The notes under the pieces: generated by a model
Told to the model about the DNA's origin: nothing
What the model saw: only the letters and a program-made list of their open reading frames with translations
Databases searched by the model: none
NCBI RefSeq assembly: GCF_032884065.1
Contig: NC_088868.1
Span: 8,070,963 to 8,134,962 of the forward strand
Origin: Artemia franciscana
Lineage: Eukaryota; Arthropoda; Branchiopoda; Anostraca; Artemiidae
DNA: 64,000 nucleotides
Direction: 5' to 3'
Shown here: one piece after another, positions 35,025-47,120 of the stretch
Layout: each line of letters begins with the position of its first letter
How positions within the stretch are numbered: position 1 is the stretch's first letter
Position numbers and translations under genes: made by a program

Positions 35025-35167
35025 TGTAGCGTTTTACCAATTATATGATTTATTTAAACCCAGGCATCTAGAACAAAAGTCATTATATAGCAACAGCAAG
35101 CAATTAATATCAAGTAAGCAAAGCAAAGCAAGCAGGCATATCATTATTTAACATGCATAATATTACA
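35025..35167 (-). repeat. 5' LTR (143 bp)
   Basis: It is identical to the 3' LTR over all 143 positions by eye. It should carry the element promoter; no TATA box is obvious. The ATGGG duplication follows at 35168-35172. Confidence 0.92.
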
Positions 35168-35172
35168 ATGGG

Positions 35173-35795
35173 GAAGTAGTGTATTTGCAAGTGAATTGAT
35201 TGTGATATTTGGAAAGAGCAGACAAAAGAAAACAAATTAACATGTTCACCTTAGAAAGGCTAAAATACTTTATTATCCATCTAGTCTGATGTTTATGCTA
35301 TGGCATAAGAGTTAGCCTACATCTCATCCATCTAGGATAGTTTAACATTAGGTATTTAGCATAGAATATAAAGTATTTAGAGCCATGTTTGATTTACTTT
35401 ACAAGTTAATTAAAAAGTGGATGTGGCTGGGTTAACTTTGCATTTTTTTTTTTTTTTTTTGTCAAACAGATTCTTAGTTAACCAAAAAGTTGACTACAAA
35501 ATGTTAAGAATTCTTTGTTCTTAGATATGTACAAAGAATTTCTTGCTGGAAATTTCAAAGTTACAGCTCATTCTTTGACATCAAAGAAAGAGATGCAATA
35601 ATTTGGCTTGTATGCTAATGCCCCTGGGTTGAACATTCCATGGTAAAAGGCTTGCTGCTTGCAGAATATGGTAATTCATTTAAGGTCTCAAAGATACCCC
35701 CACCTCCCTTATGTGCAAATATCTGCCCTGAATTCAAATATACCCAAATTGGTACATATGGGGCTGGGGGTAAGGTTTGTTTCCAAGAACAAATG
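35173..35795. other. Anonymous intergenic sequence
   Basis: AT-rich with a T-run at ~35443; no gene supported. Confidence 0.4.
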
Positions 35796-36352
35796 GGTAA
35801 ATTTTTTGCAGTTCATATTATTGACTTACCAAAAAAGTGAACATACCACTCAAAGCCTTTTTTATGTTATTTATGAATATAAAAATTGCCTCTGTTGCAA
35901 ATTCAAATTTAAGTGCTTTTTGAGCTCCTGAAAATGACCAAAATATGGGTAAAAAAAAGACTTAAATATTGGTCAAAACTTTGAAACATAGGTGTCAAAA
36001 TTAGGGTTTCATCATAAATCCATTTTTTTAATTATATATAATTCAGAAGCACTGATTTTCCACAATTAAGTTGGATAAATAAATCTTATTTTGCTGTTTA
36101 TGCTCTTTTTTCTTCCTTGATACAAAATTTTCAATTAAAGTATGCATTTTTGGTCAGTTTTGACAATATAATACTATATTTTCTCAGTGCCAAAATTATT
36201 TATAGCTAGGTTAGGCTGGGTTAGGTTAAATAGTGCTTAAATTTGAATTTGCAATAGAAGCAATTATATTCATAAAGAACATAAGAAAAGGCATTGAGTG
36301 GTATGTTCACTTGATTTGTAAGTCAATAATATGAACAGCAAAAAATCTACCA
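35796..36352. repeat. Long inverted repeat, ~125-bp arms
   Basis: 35796-35920 (GCAGTTCATATTATTGAC..GTGAACATACCACTCAA..TTTAAGTGCTT) is inverted at ~36226-36352 with few changes, around a ~305-base centre. It is fold-back/MITE-like and non-coding. Related single-arm text lies at 5930-6090. Confidence 0.7.
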
Positions 36353-36367
36353 ACAAATGAATGTTAA

Positions 36368-36612
36368 GGTAAATTCTAGTTTAGTAACAATTCAATATCT
36401 TTGAAAGGGATTATGTTAGGAAAATGAAACTTTTGGTGATGGGTCTATGGACTAAAGTATGTCTTAGGAAAGTATATTGAAGAACCTATCTTGGTAAAAT
36501 TCTAGTTAATTGAGTTCTTGCTATCTCAGAAAGGGTTTAGGTTAGGAAAATGAAACTTTCAGGAATGAATCTACAGACTAAAGTATGTCCCAGGAAGGTA
36601 TTTTGAAGCAAC
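36368..36612. repeat. Two-copy tandem repeat, period ~125 bp
   Basis: GGTAAA.TTCTAGTT, GTTAGGAAAATGAAACTTT and CTAAAGTATGTC recur at 36368 and 36493. An inverted fragment of the same text occurs at 37440-37560. Confidence 0.65.
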
Positions 36613-36615
36613 TAC

Positions 36616-37400
36616 CTCTTCTCCTTCTCCTTCTAGAGGGCCCTGACCTTTGATGACCTTTAAAAATAAGTGTTTTATAAAAGTGAAACCATGCAAATTA
36701 GATCTTCTGCTTAATTGAAGTACAACAAAATTGTTTTCAGCTTCATGACTTTGCTCAATTCCATTTTATAAGGTTTTAAAGATATACAAATACACTTCCT
36801 AAATTTAGAAAAAAAATTGATATGGCTCAAAATTCTACTCAAATAACAGGAATCGCATTTTCAGAACTAAAGGCAGAGAAAAAGCAACTAGTAGGCTAAC
36901 TGAAAATTAAGGTAAAATGTTGTTTTGTCAAAATTTCAATAGGTATAAGCTAGACCTGTCATGTAGGCATATTTCAGGGCCCTCTAAAGGGAGAAGGAGT
37001 GGAGGTACTTTAAAATACCTTCCCAGGACATACTATCTCTACTCCTTCACTCTCTAGAGGCTAGTGACCTTTGATGACCCTTAAAAATTTTGTGTTATGA
37101 AAGTGAAACCTTGCAAAACAAATCTTTTGCTTAAATGAAGTACAAGAAAACTGTTTCTAGCTTCACCACTTTCCGTAATCCTTATTTATGAGGTTTCATA
37201 GATGTGCAAATACATATCCTAAATTTAGAAAGAACCCCTAGATATGGCTTAAAATTCTAATCAAATAGGCTATCAGGAATTGTATTTTTAGAATTAAAAT
37301 GAGAGAAAACAAAACTGATAACTGAAAATTAAGATAAAATGTTGTTTTGTGAAAGTTTTAACCTGCTAAGTAGGCAACTTCTAAGATTTAGGAATCAGAA
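36616..37400. repeat. Two-copy tandem duplication, period ~421 bp
   Basis: TCTAGAGG near 36632 and 37053 is followed by matching text (GACCTTTGATGACC, GTGAAACC.TGCAAA, CCTAAATTTAGAAA, AAAATGTTGTTTTGT). Confidence 0.7.
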
Positions 37401-37560
37401 GAGAATTAACACAGAAAGCTTGAAAATTCCTTCCCAAAATATGTTTTTAACCCTACTAAACTTTGACCAACTTTTTTTGACATTACTGAAAGTTTTGTTG
37501 TACTAAACTAGCCCCTTTCCAAGATATCAATAAGTAGCTAAACTAGAACTTTACCAAATA

Positions 37561-38009
37561 TTAAATTTGGATTCAGGATGCAATTCTGATAAAGAGGTAA
37601 GTTTATTTCTTAGCAAGGCTACATGAAGTCTAATAATATAAACCATACCATGAAAATGCAGCTGTTGATTCAAATTGCTCTCTCAGAGGCTGTATGCTAC
37701 TTTTAATGTTAGAGTTTACTTTTCTTCTAGTAAAAGAATACAAGAGGTCAAACTTTCACAAAATGCTTGATTTCTTGTTTGGTCCCAATGATTTTAGCCT
37801 AATTTATTATTATCACTGTAAGAGGGGTCACCTCCCTGAGCCTGATGGTCTGTTTTTAGTTTCTTCTTACTAATGCTAGAACAATTTCAAATATTTTGCC
37901 AAAATTTCCAATGCATTTGCAAAATCCTGGTGACGACTTTACTTTCTAACAAATAAAGCGCTAAAAGCCAAAAAAGTAGACTTGCTTGTTATCTCAATTT
38001 TCTTCAATT
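37561..38009. other. Anonymous intergenic sequence
   Basis: No supported feature. Confidence 0.35.
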
Positions 38010-38243
38010 CTAGTTGAATATTTGTTTATATTCTAAAGAATACAAGAAATCTCTTAAAAATATCCCTTGGGCACCTTGCCATATTGATAATTGAAAATTT
38101 TCTGAAGACCTATACGGTAACTTCCCATCAAAACATAAATATTCAACAGTAGCGAAATTTTCATTCAGAAATGGAACACCTCGCACACGCGGGAGGAGAA
38201 GTATTCCTTTGCGTACCAGCAGTAGCTTAGCTTGCTTAAACAC
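38010..38243 (-). CDS. Unrecognised 77-residue frame, coding-like but doubtful
   Basis: The minus frame reads MFKQAKLLLVRKGILLL, LPRVRGVPFLNENF and YLCFDGKLPYRSSENFQL, with less biased composition than neighbouring chance frames. I recognise no family. It has no evident promoter, partner exon or splice pairing, and lies among repeats. It may be a transposon fragment or an exon of an unplaced gene. Confidence 0.15.
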   Translation of the reverse strand: MFKQAKLLLVRKGILLLPRVRGVPFLNENFATVEYLCFDGKLPYRSSENFQLSIWQGAQGIFLRDFLYSLEYKQIFN

Positions 38244-40814
38244 AGCCTAAATAGCAAAGCAGGTGGAGTCGTGAAGAAATTTGTGCGACTGATGTGTCCA
38301 AAAAATCTTTAATGGAGAATATGGAAATTTAAGATGCTGTTTATTATTGATGCTACGCTTCCCATTAAGACTAGCAGAGCTTAGGAAGAATATCACGTCA
38401 TAGGAGAAAACACTCATTAGAGTAGCCTAATTTAAATGAACCCTTGAGCAGACTCACCAAATACGAAACAGAGGCCATGCTGTAGCGTTGCCTGTAGTAA
38501 AGCCTAAAAGACTTCAATGTTTTATAATTTATTTTTTCCACAGTCACTTTTTATGTCAAGAGTGATCGTATGAACTTCGACTAGCCTAGTGTATTGAAAA
38601 TCAGAAGTCCTAGTGCCCTTTTAAGAGTCAAAAAAGGTTTTCAAAAGGTTTTAGTCACTTTGTTTGGCCTCTGTTAGATTTTACTAATGTTGCAAACCGT
38701 CAAAAAGTATTTAATTGGAGTTCGGTTTATCAAGGGAATCTGAGGCGAAAATGTTCATTTCGTAATAAGAAAATGAGGAAACTTACAATCCTAACTTCTT
38801 CAGGCTGTCGGAATGATATTTCAGGACTTGGCTCTCCCAACGGGGCTGACAAGCAAAATATTTACTTCTTTTTACTGTCAAAAATTTGTTTTCGAGTCTT
38901 ACTATGGCACTGAGGCGATGAAATTGATATCATTACTTTTTTTTGGTTGTCTGTTTTGGTTTTTTGGGCTTACTTTTTTTACAAAGCAGATTGGTTTCTA
39001 CAGTAATTTTTGTTTTTGAGGGGATTTTTATAATAGAAAGTCAATGTATGGGAAGTGCAAAAATTTTGAATTCAAGTTTTGGATTTTGGCCAGGAAGTGG
39101 TAAGCCCCTTTACTGTCTATTTTGATCTAATTAAAGCTCTGCATTATGTGACATATCACCTCCTCTGTTCATCCTAAAACATTAAATAAAGGCCAAATTC
39201 TTTGAAACTTCAAAAAAAGTTCGTATAAGTATATCCTTTAAACTTTGCATATGAGTCGAAATACTCCTTCCAAGGTCAGAGTAATCATTTAAAAAATTAA
39301 TTTTCGAAAAATTGTTTATAAAAGAAGGCAAATAATTATGTATTTAATTTTTTATCCAGCTGGTACAGACGGGTCTCTAAATTCTCAGTTTGAATCAGTG
39401 GAATGGCATCGATTTTTTTTTCAAGCACTTACTAATAAAATGTTGATAAAAAGTAGAAACTCAAAAAACTTCAGTTAACAACGAAAACGCAATACAACTA
39501 CAATATTACTTCAGAATTTCACCTTCTCAATACCAACCAGTAACAAAATATAGTTATATTTTTGTATAGGGGTTGCATGTATTTGTCCATAAAATTGTCT
39601 AAACTGTTATATATACCGCTGAAGATTTTTATTCTTATTTTGATATATGTCATCTAATCATATTTCCATGGTTAGTTGTTTATAGATTAAAAATTTTTAC
39701 AGGACAATTCTCTTACTTAATGCTAAATCTGAGTCAAATTTCAAATTTTTATTTTTGTGCTCAACACACGTATCAAAATATAAATGTTTTAACTGAATAT
39801 CTGAAAATCTCAAGATAAAAAAAATTAATTAGAAATCTACCACAGCTTGAAACCTTGAGAATTTACATAAGCAATCTATACCTATCAAATACAAAAATAA
39901 CAAACACATAATTATTTGTTTTTTAAGGAATATTTCGACACATATACTTAGTTTGAAGTAAATACCTACATGCATCTTTATTAGAGTTCATAATTTTCTG
40001 ACGATTCTGATTTTTATTCGAGTGTTTTAGGATGAATAGAAGAGGAAATACTAATGAAGAGCTCTAAACTGACAGGACTCTAGACTGACAGGAATAGCCA
40101 TTAAAAACATTCACCGAAATATTGAGGTAGACATCGACCGTGTAATAAACAGTTGTTGTGGGAGTGGAAATAGAGAAATAGACTTTTTCTTATAAAAATG
40201 TGAATTCTGTAATTTAAGCGAATTATATTGAACTTTAAAACGAGGAAAGATACACGTCGTTATGAAAAGTATAATTTTGATTAGCGAATTTTTGAGATTT
40301 AAAACCCTCGTTTTAAATGTCTTCTCTGCATTTCTATCTCTTCGCTCTGTTTTTCTTGCTACAATCCTAAGAAAAAAACTAGTATTTAATGTTTAATATA
40401 TCTTTTATGAAGATACAAGTTGTATCTTTATCCTCATTTCCTACTCTTCGTTACTATCATAGTTACTAAGCGATGCCACATCGCTTAGCAACTTACACTA
40501 ATTACGCGACATGCTGAATGGTTTGACTTATACAAATTGTTACAGAGAGTGCACGACCCCAAAAGATGGTTCAAAACTAATTTTATTTTTTTGGTAATAA
40601 AAAACTTAACTCACTCGCTATAGCGGTTGGAAGTGCAAAGGCAAAAAATTATGCAGAAAATACTAAGTATCTTTTTTTTATAGACGGTGAACAGCTTTTT
40701 ACTCTTTTTTTTATGGCGGGATGATTTTTATAACTTACCTTTTTTCGTATCAATATTTTTATACCATTTTAATTTTACAAGCTAAAAAACATTTTTTGTT
40801 AAATTGTATTTTTA
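38244..40814. other. AT-rich intergenic sequence
   Basis: About 2.6 kb without a supported gene, tRNA or clear tandem repeat. 40540-40565 carries GCACGACCCC, which resembles the terminal text of the hAT-like element to its right. Confidence 0.4.
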
Positions 40815-40884
40815 TCACTCGCGACCCCATAATTTTGCTACGCGACCCCAAATGGGGTCGCGACCCATAGTTTAAGAAGCCCTG
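40815..40884 (-). mobile_element. hAT-like transposon terminus
   Basis: On the minus strand from 40884 the text CAGGGCTTCTTAAACTATGG is followed by GGTCGCGACCCC and a second GGGGTCGCG. This terminal style (CAGGG.TTCT.AAACT...GGGTCGCGACCCC) is characteristic of hAT elements and their MITEs. I found no convincing partner end. Confidence 0.5.
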
Positions 40885-41499
40885 ATCCAAACCATACTGC
40901 TTTATTTAACTAGGCTAGCTTAACTTCGCATGACAAAGTATTGTCCAGCACTACAGAGAAGCTGTTGAAATCTATAAATACCAACATTTAGGTCTAGCTT
41001 TGAACACAGATTCAGGTGATTTAAGAATAAATAAATCTTATTTCATTTTTCGAAAAGAGAAGCTGATACTTCAGTGATCCATGAAATAAGTGTTGAACCA
41101 CTTCCCCAATAACATAATCAAATACATCATCAACCCCTTAGGTCTCACAGAATATCCGCAAGAAATGAAATGGTTAAAATCAGAAATCATGTGACCTAGT
41201 TCTCCAATTTATTCAATTGCTACTTCGTTTGTTTGAGTGAATGGAATTTTTTTTTCTTTTAATTCTTAGTTGTTCGTTAGTATCCGTCGTTGGCAGTTCA
41301 ATATTGTTTGGATTTTATTTAATTCGCGTATATTATTGAATAACTCACTTTATCGTTTGTTAGGTATTTGATTTAATTCTTTAAATTTTTGGTTTTTTAT
41401 TGAATTTTATTTTATTTTTTGGCCGTTTTTTTTATTGGTTTAGGTGTACTTTCCGCACTTATTTTTTTGTTTTTCTTTGATCTTATTATTTTGTTTGCA
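40885..41499. other. Anonymous intergenic sequence
   Basis: Nothing recognised. Confidence 0.35.
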
Positions 41500-41501
41500 C
41501 T

Positions 41502-41533
41502 GAAGAAGAGAGGCGGTTGTTCTCTCGAAATAT
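41502..41533 (+). ncRNA. GAAGAA-stem-GAAATAT hairpin (copy 1)
   Basis: GAAGAA, a five-base stem GAGAG, a nine-base loop, CTCTC, then GAAATAT. A second copy at 48594-48624 keeps the flanking words but has a different, still paired stem. This is probably a structured RNA within a mobile repeat; expression as RNA is inferred. Confidence 0.4.
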
Positions 41534-42699
41534 TCACTTTCTGTGTTTTCTTCTTTATTTTCATTTGGCCTTTAAAAACCACATTTTTGATCGTTTTCTT
41601 TCGTTATGAAATAAAAGACCAAGGAGAGTTGTGTCAGTGATAGTAAGAAAAAGGTTTATTTCACAATAGAATTATTAACTTGATTTCCATTTCATAAAAT
41701 TTTTATCCAGTTCCTTGGGTACTTTCATCAAAGTAACTCTAACAGTAACACTAACCCCAATGATCTGTTGCGACAATTCTAGTTTTAAATCAGTGGTGTT
41801 TTTTTTGTGTTCTTAGTTTATTTTAGTTTTTTAATCTTTGTTTCTTTTAGGCTGATGACTACTCGTTTTTATATACACCAAATATCCGCTTCGTTTTGGT
41901 TTTTTCGCTACTTGCCGTAAGTCTCGTTTTGTCTGTTTTCTTCATTGAGTTTTTTCTCTTTGTTTCTTTATCATGGCTGGCCATTTCGGCTTTAGATCTT
42001 TAATTTACCTGTTCTATGTTTTCTTTTTTCTATGACTGTTTATTTAATTTCTGTTCGTTTTGGGTTTCATTTATTCTTTAATAGTAATTTCTAGTCGTTT
42101 TGAGTTATTGCAGGTTTTTATTTCTTCTGATCTTAAGTTTAATATGGTATTTACTTTTCTTTAGAAAACTTCTATTTCGGATTTTTTTTTTAATTAATCA
42201 CAAAAAAAGATAATAAAAACATAAATGGAGTTTATATTACCTATGAAAATACTGGATGCAAGAAAAATGGATTTCTTTTATATATCGGTTTTATTGCATC
42301 TATTATTTTCGTCGGCCTCATAAAATACAATTTATTTATACTTAAATAAAACATAAAATATACTCATAAATACTTTATTTAAGTTTGACTTGCATCAAAA
42401 GAGTAAAATTTTAGCTTTACTCGTTTCATCTATATTAGTACGTGTAATATTTACGTTTGACGTGATTATTGTTTTTAATTTCTTCAACTATTGGGTTCCA
42501 ATTATTATTTGAAAGTACATTCTGGGTCTTCTAAGTTTGTTACTATTATAGTACTTTGTTTCTGCTAGTCTTAAGTTTTAATTTGGCCCTTTACTTTTCT
42601 TTGGAACATTTCTTTTTCGGAAAGCCTTTTAAAATTTATTTCTATTCGTTTTTTATTGCCAAAGTCTTATTATTGTTTAATAATGTAGAATATTTTTCC
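41534..42699. repeat. T-rich dispersed repeat block
   Basis: 41880-42010 (CCAAATATCCG, GTAAGTCTCG-like text, CATGGCTGGCCATTTCGGCT) matches 48610-48720. 42000-42200 and 42420-42680 match the 23.75-24.3 kb repeat. No coding content. Confidence 0.5.
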
Positions 42700-43189
42700 T
42701 GTGTTTCAGGTTTTTGGCTTATAAATTATAATATTGGATTCTAATTCAAATTCTTAAGTTACAAAAGACTGATTTAAGCATTGCATTTGACTGTATTCAG
42801 TATAGTTGTCATACAAATTTTGTTCAATTTGAGATCAAAATTTAAAACGGCTCTTGAACTGAGATTTTGATTCAACAGTAATTTAGAGATAATAAGCTCG
42901 GAAGAATCCCCCCGGGAGAATAGTCAAGAAACAAGATACAGATTAAAATAAAAAAAGAGAATAAATGTATATGAGAGTTATCACTCAGTTCTTTTCATTT
43001 CTGACATTTTAACTTTTCTATTGGGGATTGTGAAGTGAGCATTTGATAGGTGTTTTAAAGAAAAGATGTTATTCTGACAACCTGGATGCAAAAGACATCT
43101 TTTGATATAGTTGAATAACTCCCCCTCATCATTCCCAGAAAGTTTTGACTAAATACTATCAGCAGTTCCTGAGATACTACAGATACGCT
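42700..43189. other. Anonymous intergenic sequence
   Basis: Nothing recognised. Confidence 0.35.
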
Positions 43190-43305
43190 GTTTTATTTTT
43201 GTCTCTCCCCTGTTTTTTCATGGCCATAGAGCCTTACGGGGGAGTCTATGTTGATGTGTTTTTTTACAATTTTACTGGTTGAATAAATTGATTGATTGAT
43301 TATGA
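43190..43305 (+). repeat. LINE 3'-end-like tail with GATT repeat
   Basis: The text ending GGTTGAATAAATTGATTGAT has the look of an L2/Jockey-type 3' terminus with a four-base repeat tail. Confidence 0.4.
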
Positions 43306-43329
43306 GAGTTAGGATACACACGGTGTCTT

Positions 43330-44120
43330 TTGATTTAGCCCAACATCTCCGTTAATATTCTTTGAAAGTTCCAACTTAATAACCTTAACTGTTCCAAAGA
43401 TATTGCAGACAGCCATTTTGAAAACCTGAGTGGACGTCTTTGATTTAATTTAGCATTCCGATCCATATTTCCTGAAAGTTTCATCATCCTAACTGTTACT
43501 GAAGAATTGCAGATACGTCTTTTTGATAACCTGCCTGGACGTATCTTTTGACTTATTTCACCATTCCAATCAATATTTCCTAAAAGTTTCATCTTATCAA
43601 TCTTAACATTTCCTGAGAAATTGCAGATACGTCCTTTGAACAACCGGGACACCCACAGCGTCTGTAAGATCAATATCTCTCTCAGCATTATATTTAAGAT
43701 TCGATTCAATGCCCTTAACTGTTTTTGGTATATTGAGGACATACCTTTTTCACAACCTAGATACATACAGTATTTTTATTTAGTTCAACTTCCATCATAA
43801 CAGCCCAACTTTTAGTGTTTTTCAACTTAATACCGATGACCATTCAAGAGATAGACAATCACTTTTTGACAAACTGGATGCACCTAGTGCCTTTTGACTT
43901 AGAGCAGCACCCCTCTCAGTGTTCTCTGAAATTTTCAACTTACTAACTTTAGCAGTTTCTTGGGTATTACAGACATGCCCTTTTGAGCACCTGGAGTCTT
44001 TTGATTAAGTTCAACATCCCCTGAAAGTTTTAACTTTATAATCTTGTTCATTTTTGACATATTGCTGATAAGCCATTTGACAACCTGAATGCACTTAAAC
44101 CCTTTTGACTTAGTTTATAC
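43330..44120 (+). repeat. Diverged tandem array, ~115-bp unit
   Basis: GAAAGTTTCA.CTTA, CTGAGA.ATTGCAGATAC, TTTTGA.AACCTGGATG and CTTTTGA.TTAGTTCA recur at ~112-118-bp intervals (43361, 43473, 43587 and on). The 143-residue minus frame at 43335-43766 is a by-product. Confidence 0.65.
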
Positions 44121-45400
44121 CATTAGTAACGGTCACATTCAGAAACGTAATCACAGTAGTAATAGTCAGAGCCATAAGTAGTTGGAGTTGCAATTGCAAA
44201 TAGCACCTTTATTAGCGGTCGCATTCACAAGTAGTCGCAATTGCAGTCACAGTAACAGTCGCGATTAGTCATAGTCGCAGGAGCAAAATATGCCTTTTTA
44301 AAACCTGGATACATATAGTGTGTTTTAGTTTAGTCTAGTATCCCCCTAGCAGTCACTTAAAACTTCAACTGGATACCTGTAAACGTTCCTGAGATGCATA
44401 GAAACCCGCCCTTTTGCTAACTTGGATGCACACAGTGTCTTCTGATATACTGGAACACCCCCTCAACATTCTCTAGAAGTTTCAGCTTAATATTCTTAGC
44501 AGTTCCTAAAATATTACAAACAAATCCTTTTGAACAACTAGATGCATATAGAGTCTTTTGATTTAGTTCAAGACCCCCCTGAACATTCCTTGAAATTCTT
44601 AACTTAAGACCCTTTGGCATTCCCGAGATATTGCATATACACCCTGAATTCCTGAATGTACTTAAAATCTTTTGATTAAGTTCAACAGTAGTAGAAGTAG
44701 TAGCAGTTACTGTCACAGTCCCATTCAGAATAGTAGTAGTAGTCCGAGTCGCAAATAGTCGCAGCAGAAAGTGGTCTCCATCTTAGTCACAAGTAGTTGT
44801 AATCTTAAGTGGCCAGAGTCACAAGTTGTCGCAAGGAGTCAGAGTTGCAGTCCCAGGTAGTCACATTTGCAAGTAGTCGTAGTCAGTCGAAGTTACAAGT
44901 AGTTGCAGTCACAGTCACAGGTAAATACTTTTTCAGACGAAACTGCATTTCTATCCGCAATTAGAATAAAACTTTATAATACTGAGCAAAATCTCTTCAG
45001 AGAGGCAAAGGTTTTTCATTGTTTCAAAACTTTTTAACCCATTATTAACAGATTTTCGTGTCAGTTTCACAGTTACAAGTAGTCGCAGTTGCAGACAAAA
45101 GAAGTCAATGTCACAATGAAAGTCGCAAGTAGTCCTAGTCGTAATCACAGCAGTAGCCTTCAAAAATTTCTGCTAAATACCTTTTTCCGTTTCTTTTTTT
45201 TCCGTTTCTTTTTTTTCCGTTTCAAATTTTTCCTTTTTCCGTTTCTTTCATACTACAGATACATCCTATTGATGTTTCGAATGTACAGAGTGTCTTTTGA
45301 TTTGGATCAGCATTTATCTCAAAATTCTCTTAAATTGCACTTTAATATCCTCAGCCTTTTTAGAGCCACCGAGAGCTCCCTAATAAATCCTTTATATAAG
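44121..45400 (+). repeat. Trinucleotide-cored composite repeat (copy 2), AGTCGC-rich
   Basis: Runs of AGTAGT/AGTCGCAGT alternate with the ~115-bp unit text. At 45186-45245 a TTTCCGTTTCTTTTTT word repeats about four times. Confidence 0.6.
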
Positions 45401-46550
45401 TGATCGGCGATTCGCATAAATTTCAGTCCTTGTCCTGGGGGCCATGTGGGATCACATCATCCCAAAAGCATATATATTGGACTTTTAAACGATTCCAAGA
45501 GCAAAATATCTATCTAAAAATCCTAATCAGTGCAGAGGGACGGGGGTCTCCTTAAAAGGGCGAGAGGTTTGGGGTCAGTTACACTCTAATCACTTTTCAA
45601 TATTCCCTGAAAGTTTCAATTTAATGCACTAAGCCCTTCTTGTGAAATTGTAAATACACCCTTTCGCAGACACCTTGGAGGACATCCCCTGACATTTCTT
45701 GAAAATTTAACCTTAATACCATAAGCCTTTTCCGAGACCCAGGTTCACATATGCCCCCCTTCCTAAAACCCAACCCTATATAAAAGAAATATGCAACTTG
45801 CATAGCTTATAATCCTTGCCCGAGAGGATGTGGGGGCTCATGCTATCCAAGTTGGCATAGCGATTGGACCTTTGATTATTATTTTTAGACATAATGGCTA
45901 AGTAAAATTTTAATCAGATGCGCTTGGGGGTAGGGCAGCTAAAAAGAGCATGGAGAAGAAGCTGATTGCCCTTCGAACACTTTTGTCTCTTTAAAAGCAC
46001 GCTAGAACTTTCGAGTTCCAATCAAATGAACCCCTTCCGAAGTTTCTGCAACCACTTCTTTTATATATAGTGGATGTGGGAAAAAATTACAAAATTATTG
46101 GTCCGTAATTTGTCCGTAATTTGACAACCAGTATGCACTTAGCTTGTTTTGATTTTTCTCAGCATTCCCTTGACATTTCCTGAAAAATTCATGTAAATAC
46201 CCTAAGCCTTTTTGGAGACACAGGTTCAAATATGCTCTCCTTCCCTAAAAACCAATTGTATACGTAAGCAATGTACAACTTGCATAGATCACCGCTTTTG
46301 TACCAGGGCTGTGGGGGTTCATGTCATCCCGAAAGGCAGTTATTTCATCTTTGAATATTTTGGACAGAATGGCTACCTCAAATTTTAATTGGATGGGCTT
46401 GGGTAAGGCACCTAAAAAGGTATGGAAGGGAAGCTGCTTGCCCTATGATCACGTTTTTCTCTTGAAAAAGGCACTAGAAGTCTTAAGTTTCAAAAAAAAA
46501 AACTTGCAAACGCCTTATTGCACTTGATCATCGTTAAACGTTCTCCCTTT
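45401..46550 (+). repeat. ~300-bp unit array (copy 2)
   Basis: The phrases are as at 24.5 kb: CTTGTCCTGGGGGC.GTG, CATCATCCCAAAAGCAT, AAATTTTAATCAGATGCGCT, TCTTTAAAAGCACGCTAGAA. Spacing is about 290-410 bp. Confidence 0.65.
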
Positions 46551-46637
46551 AGTTGTCCCACCCCAATAGCTATCTGTCTTTCGTAATCTGGTGTGAAATT
46601 TTTTTTATATAGACACAAATTATAAGTAAAAAAAAGT

Positions 46638-46643
46638 TTTATT
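46638..46643 (-). promoter_or_regulatory. Candidate polyadenylation signal for zinc-finger gene 2
   Basis: AATAAA on the minus strand lies ~480 bases past the stop at 47121. Weak, as AT-rich DNA holds many. Confidence 0.25.
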
Positions 46644-47120
46644 TATGAGTGCACTTGGTTTCATATCAAAACGGTCTTTCCTCACTGCAAAACATGCTTC
46701 ATCCTAATGATTCAAGCATTTAAAATAGATTCCTTCACATGATTATAACGAATGGCAGATCTGGGAGGATGCTACACCCTAAGCCCTCCCGAATTCATGG
46801 TGACTTATACTTACATTTATATAAACTTGTAAAAAAAAAGCAAAATTAAACCTCACAACAGATTCTAGCCTACAAATGTGACAGCAACATTAAAATTCTA
46901 GCATAAACATTTATCAAGCACAAGAGCAGGTCATTCATATCCTGTCTTGCAAAAAGATCTTACTAAGAACGAAGCTCAATTTCTTAATGTCATAGAATAT
47001 TTGAATTCAGCCCCTAAATACAGGATAGTCAATCTGAACCGAAAGCAAATAGGACCCATCATCAGATTGAGTCAAAATTACCCTCTGGTTGATATAAAAG
47101 GGTGTTTTCCTCAGACTGGG

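Larger units (their letters stand above)
30567..35167 (-). mobile_element. Complete Ty3/mdg4 (gypsy-type) LTR retrotransposon, 4601 bp
   Basis: Two 143-bp LTRs, identical as far as I can read, bound a single long Gag-Pol frame on the minus strand. A primer-binding site, a polypurine tract and a 5-bp target-site duplication are all present. The single fused ORF and the CPA.GK.C..C knuckle style point to the Mag/SURL lineage (family knowledge, not searched). Identical LTRs mean a very recent insertion. It lies between the two zinc-finger genes in the same orientation. Confidence 0.93.

Noticed and set aside
41500-41533. Hammerhead ribozyme (CTGAAGA...GAAA)
   Set aside because: An extra A separates the core from stem II, the second copy reads CCGAAGA, and no stem I or III with a cleavage site is evident.
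43335-43766. 143-residue minus-strand frame
   Set aside because: It is generated by the ~115-bp tandem repeat; its own internal repeats follow that period.
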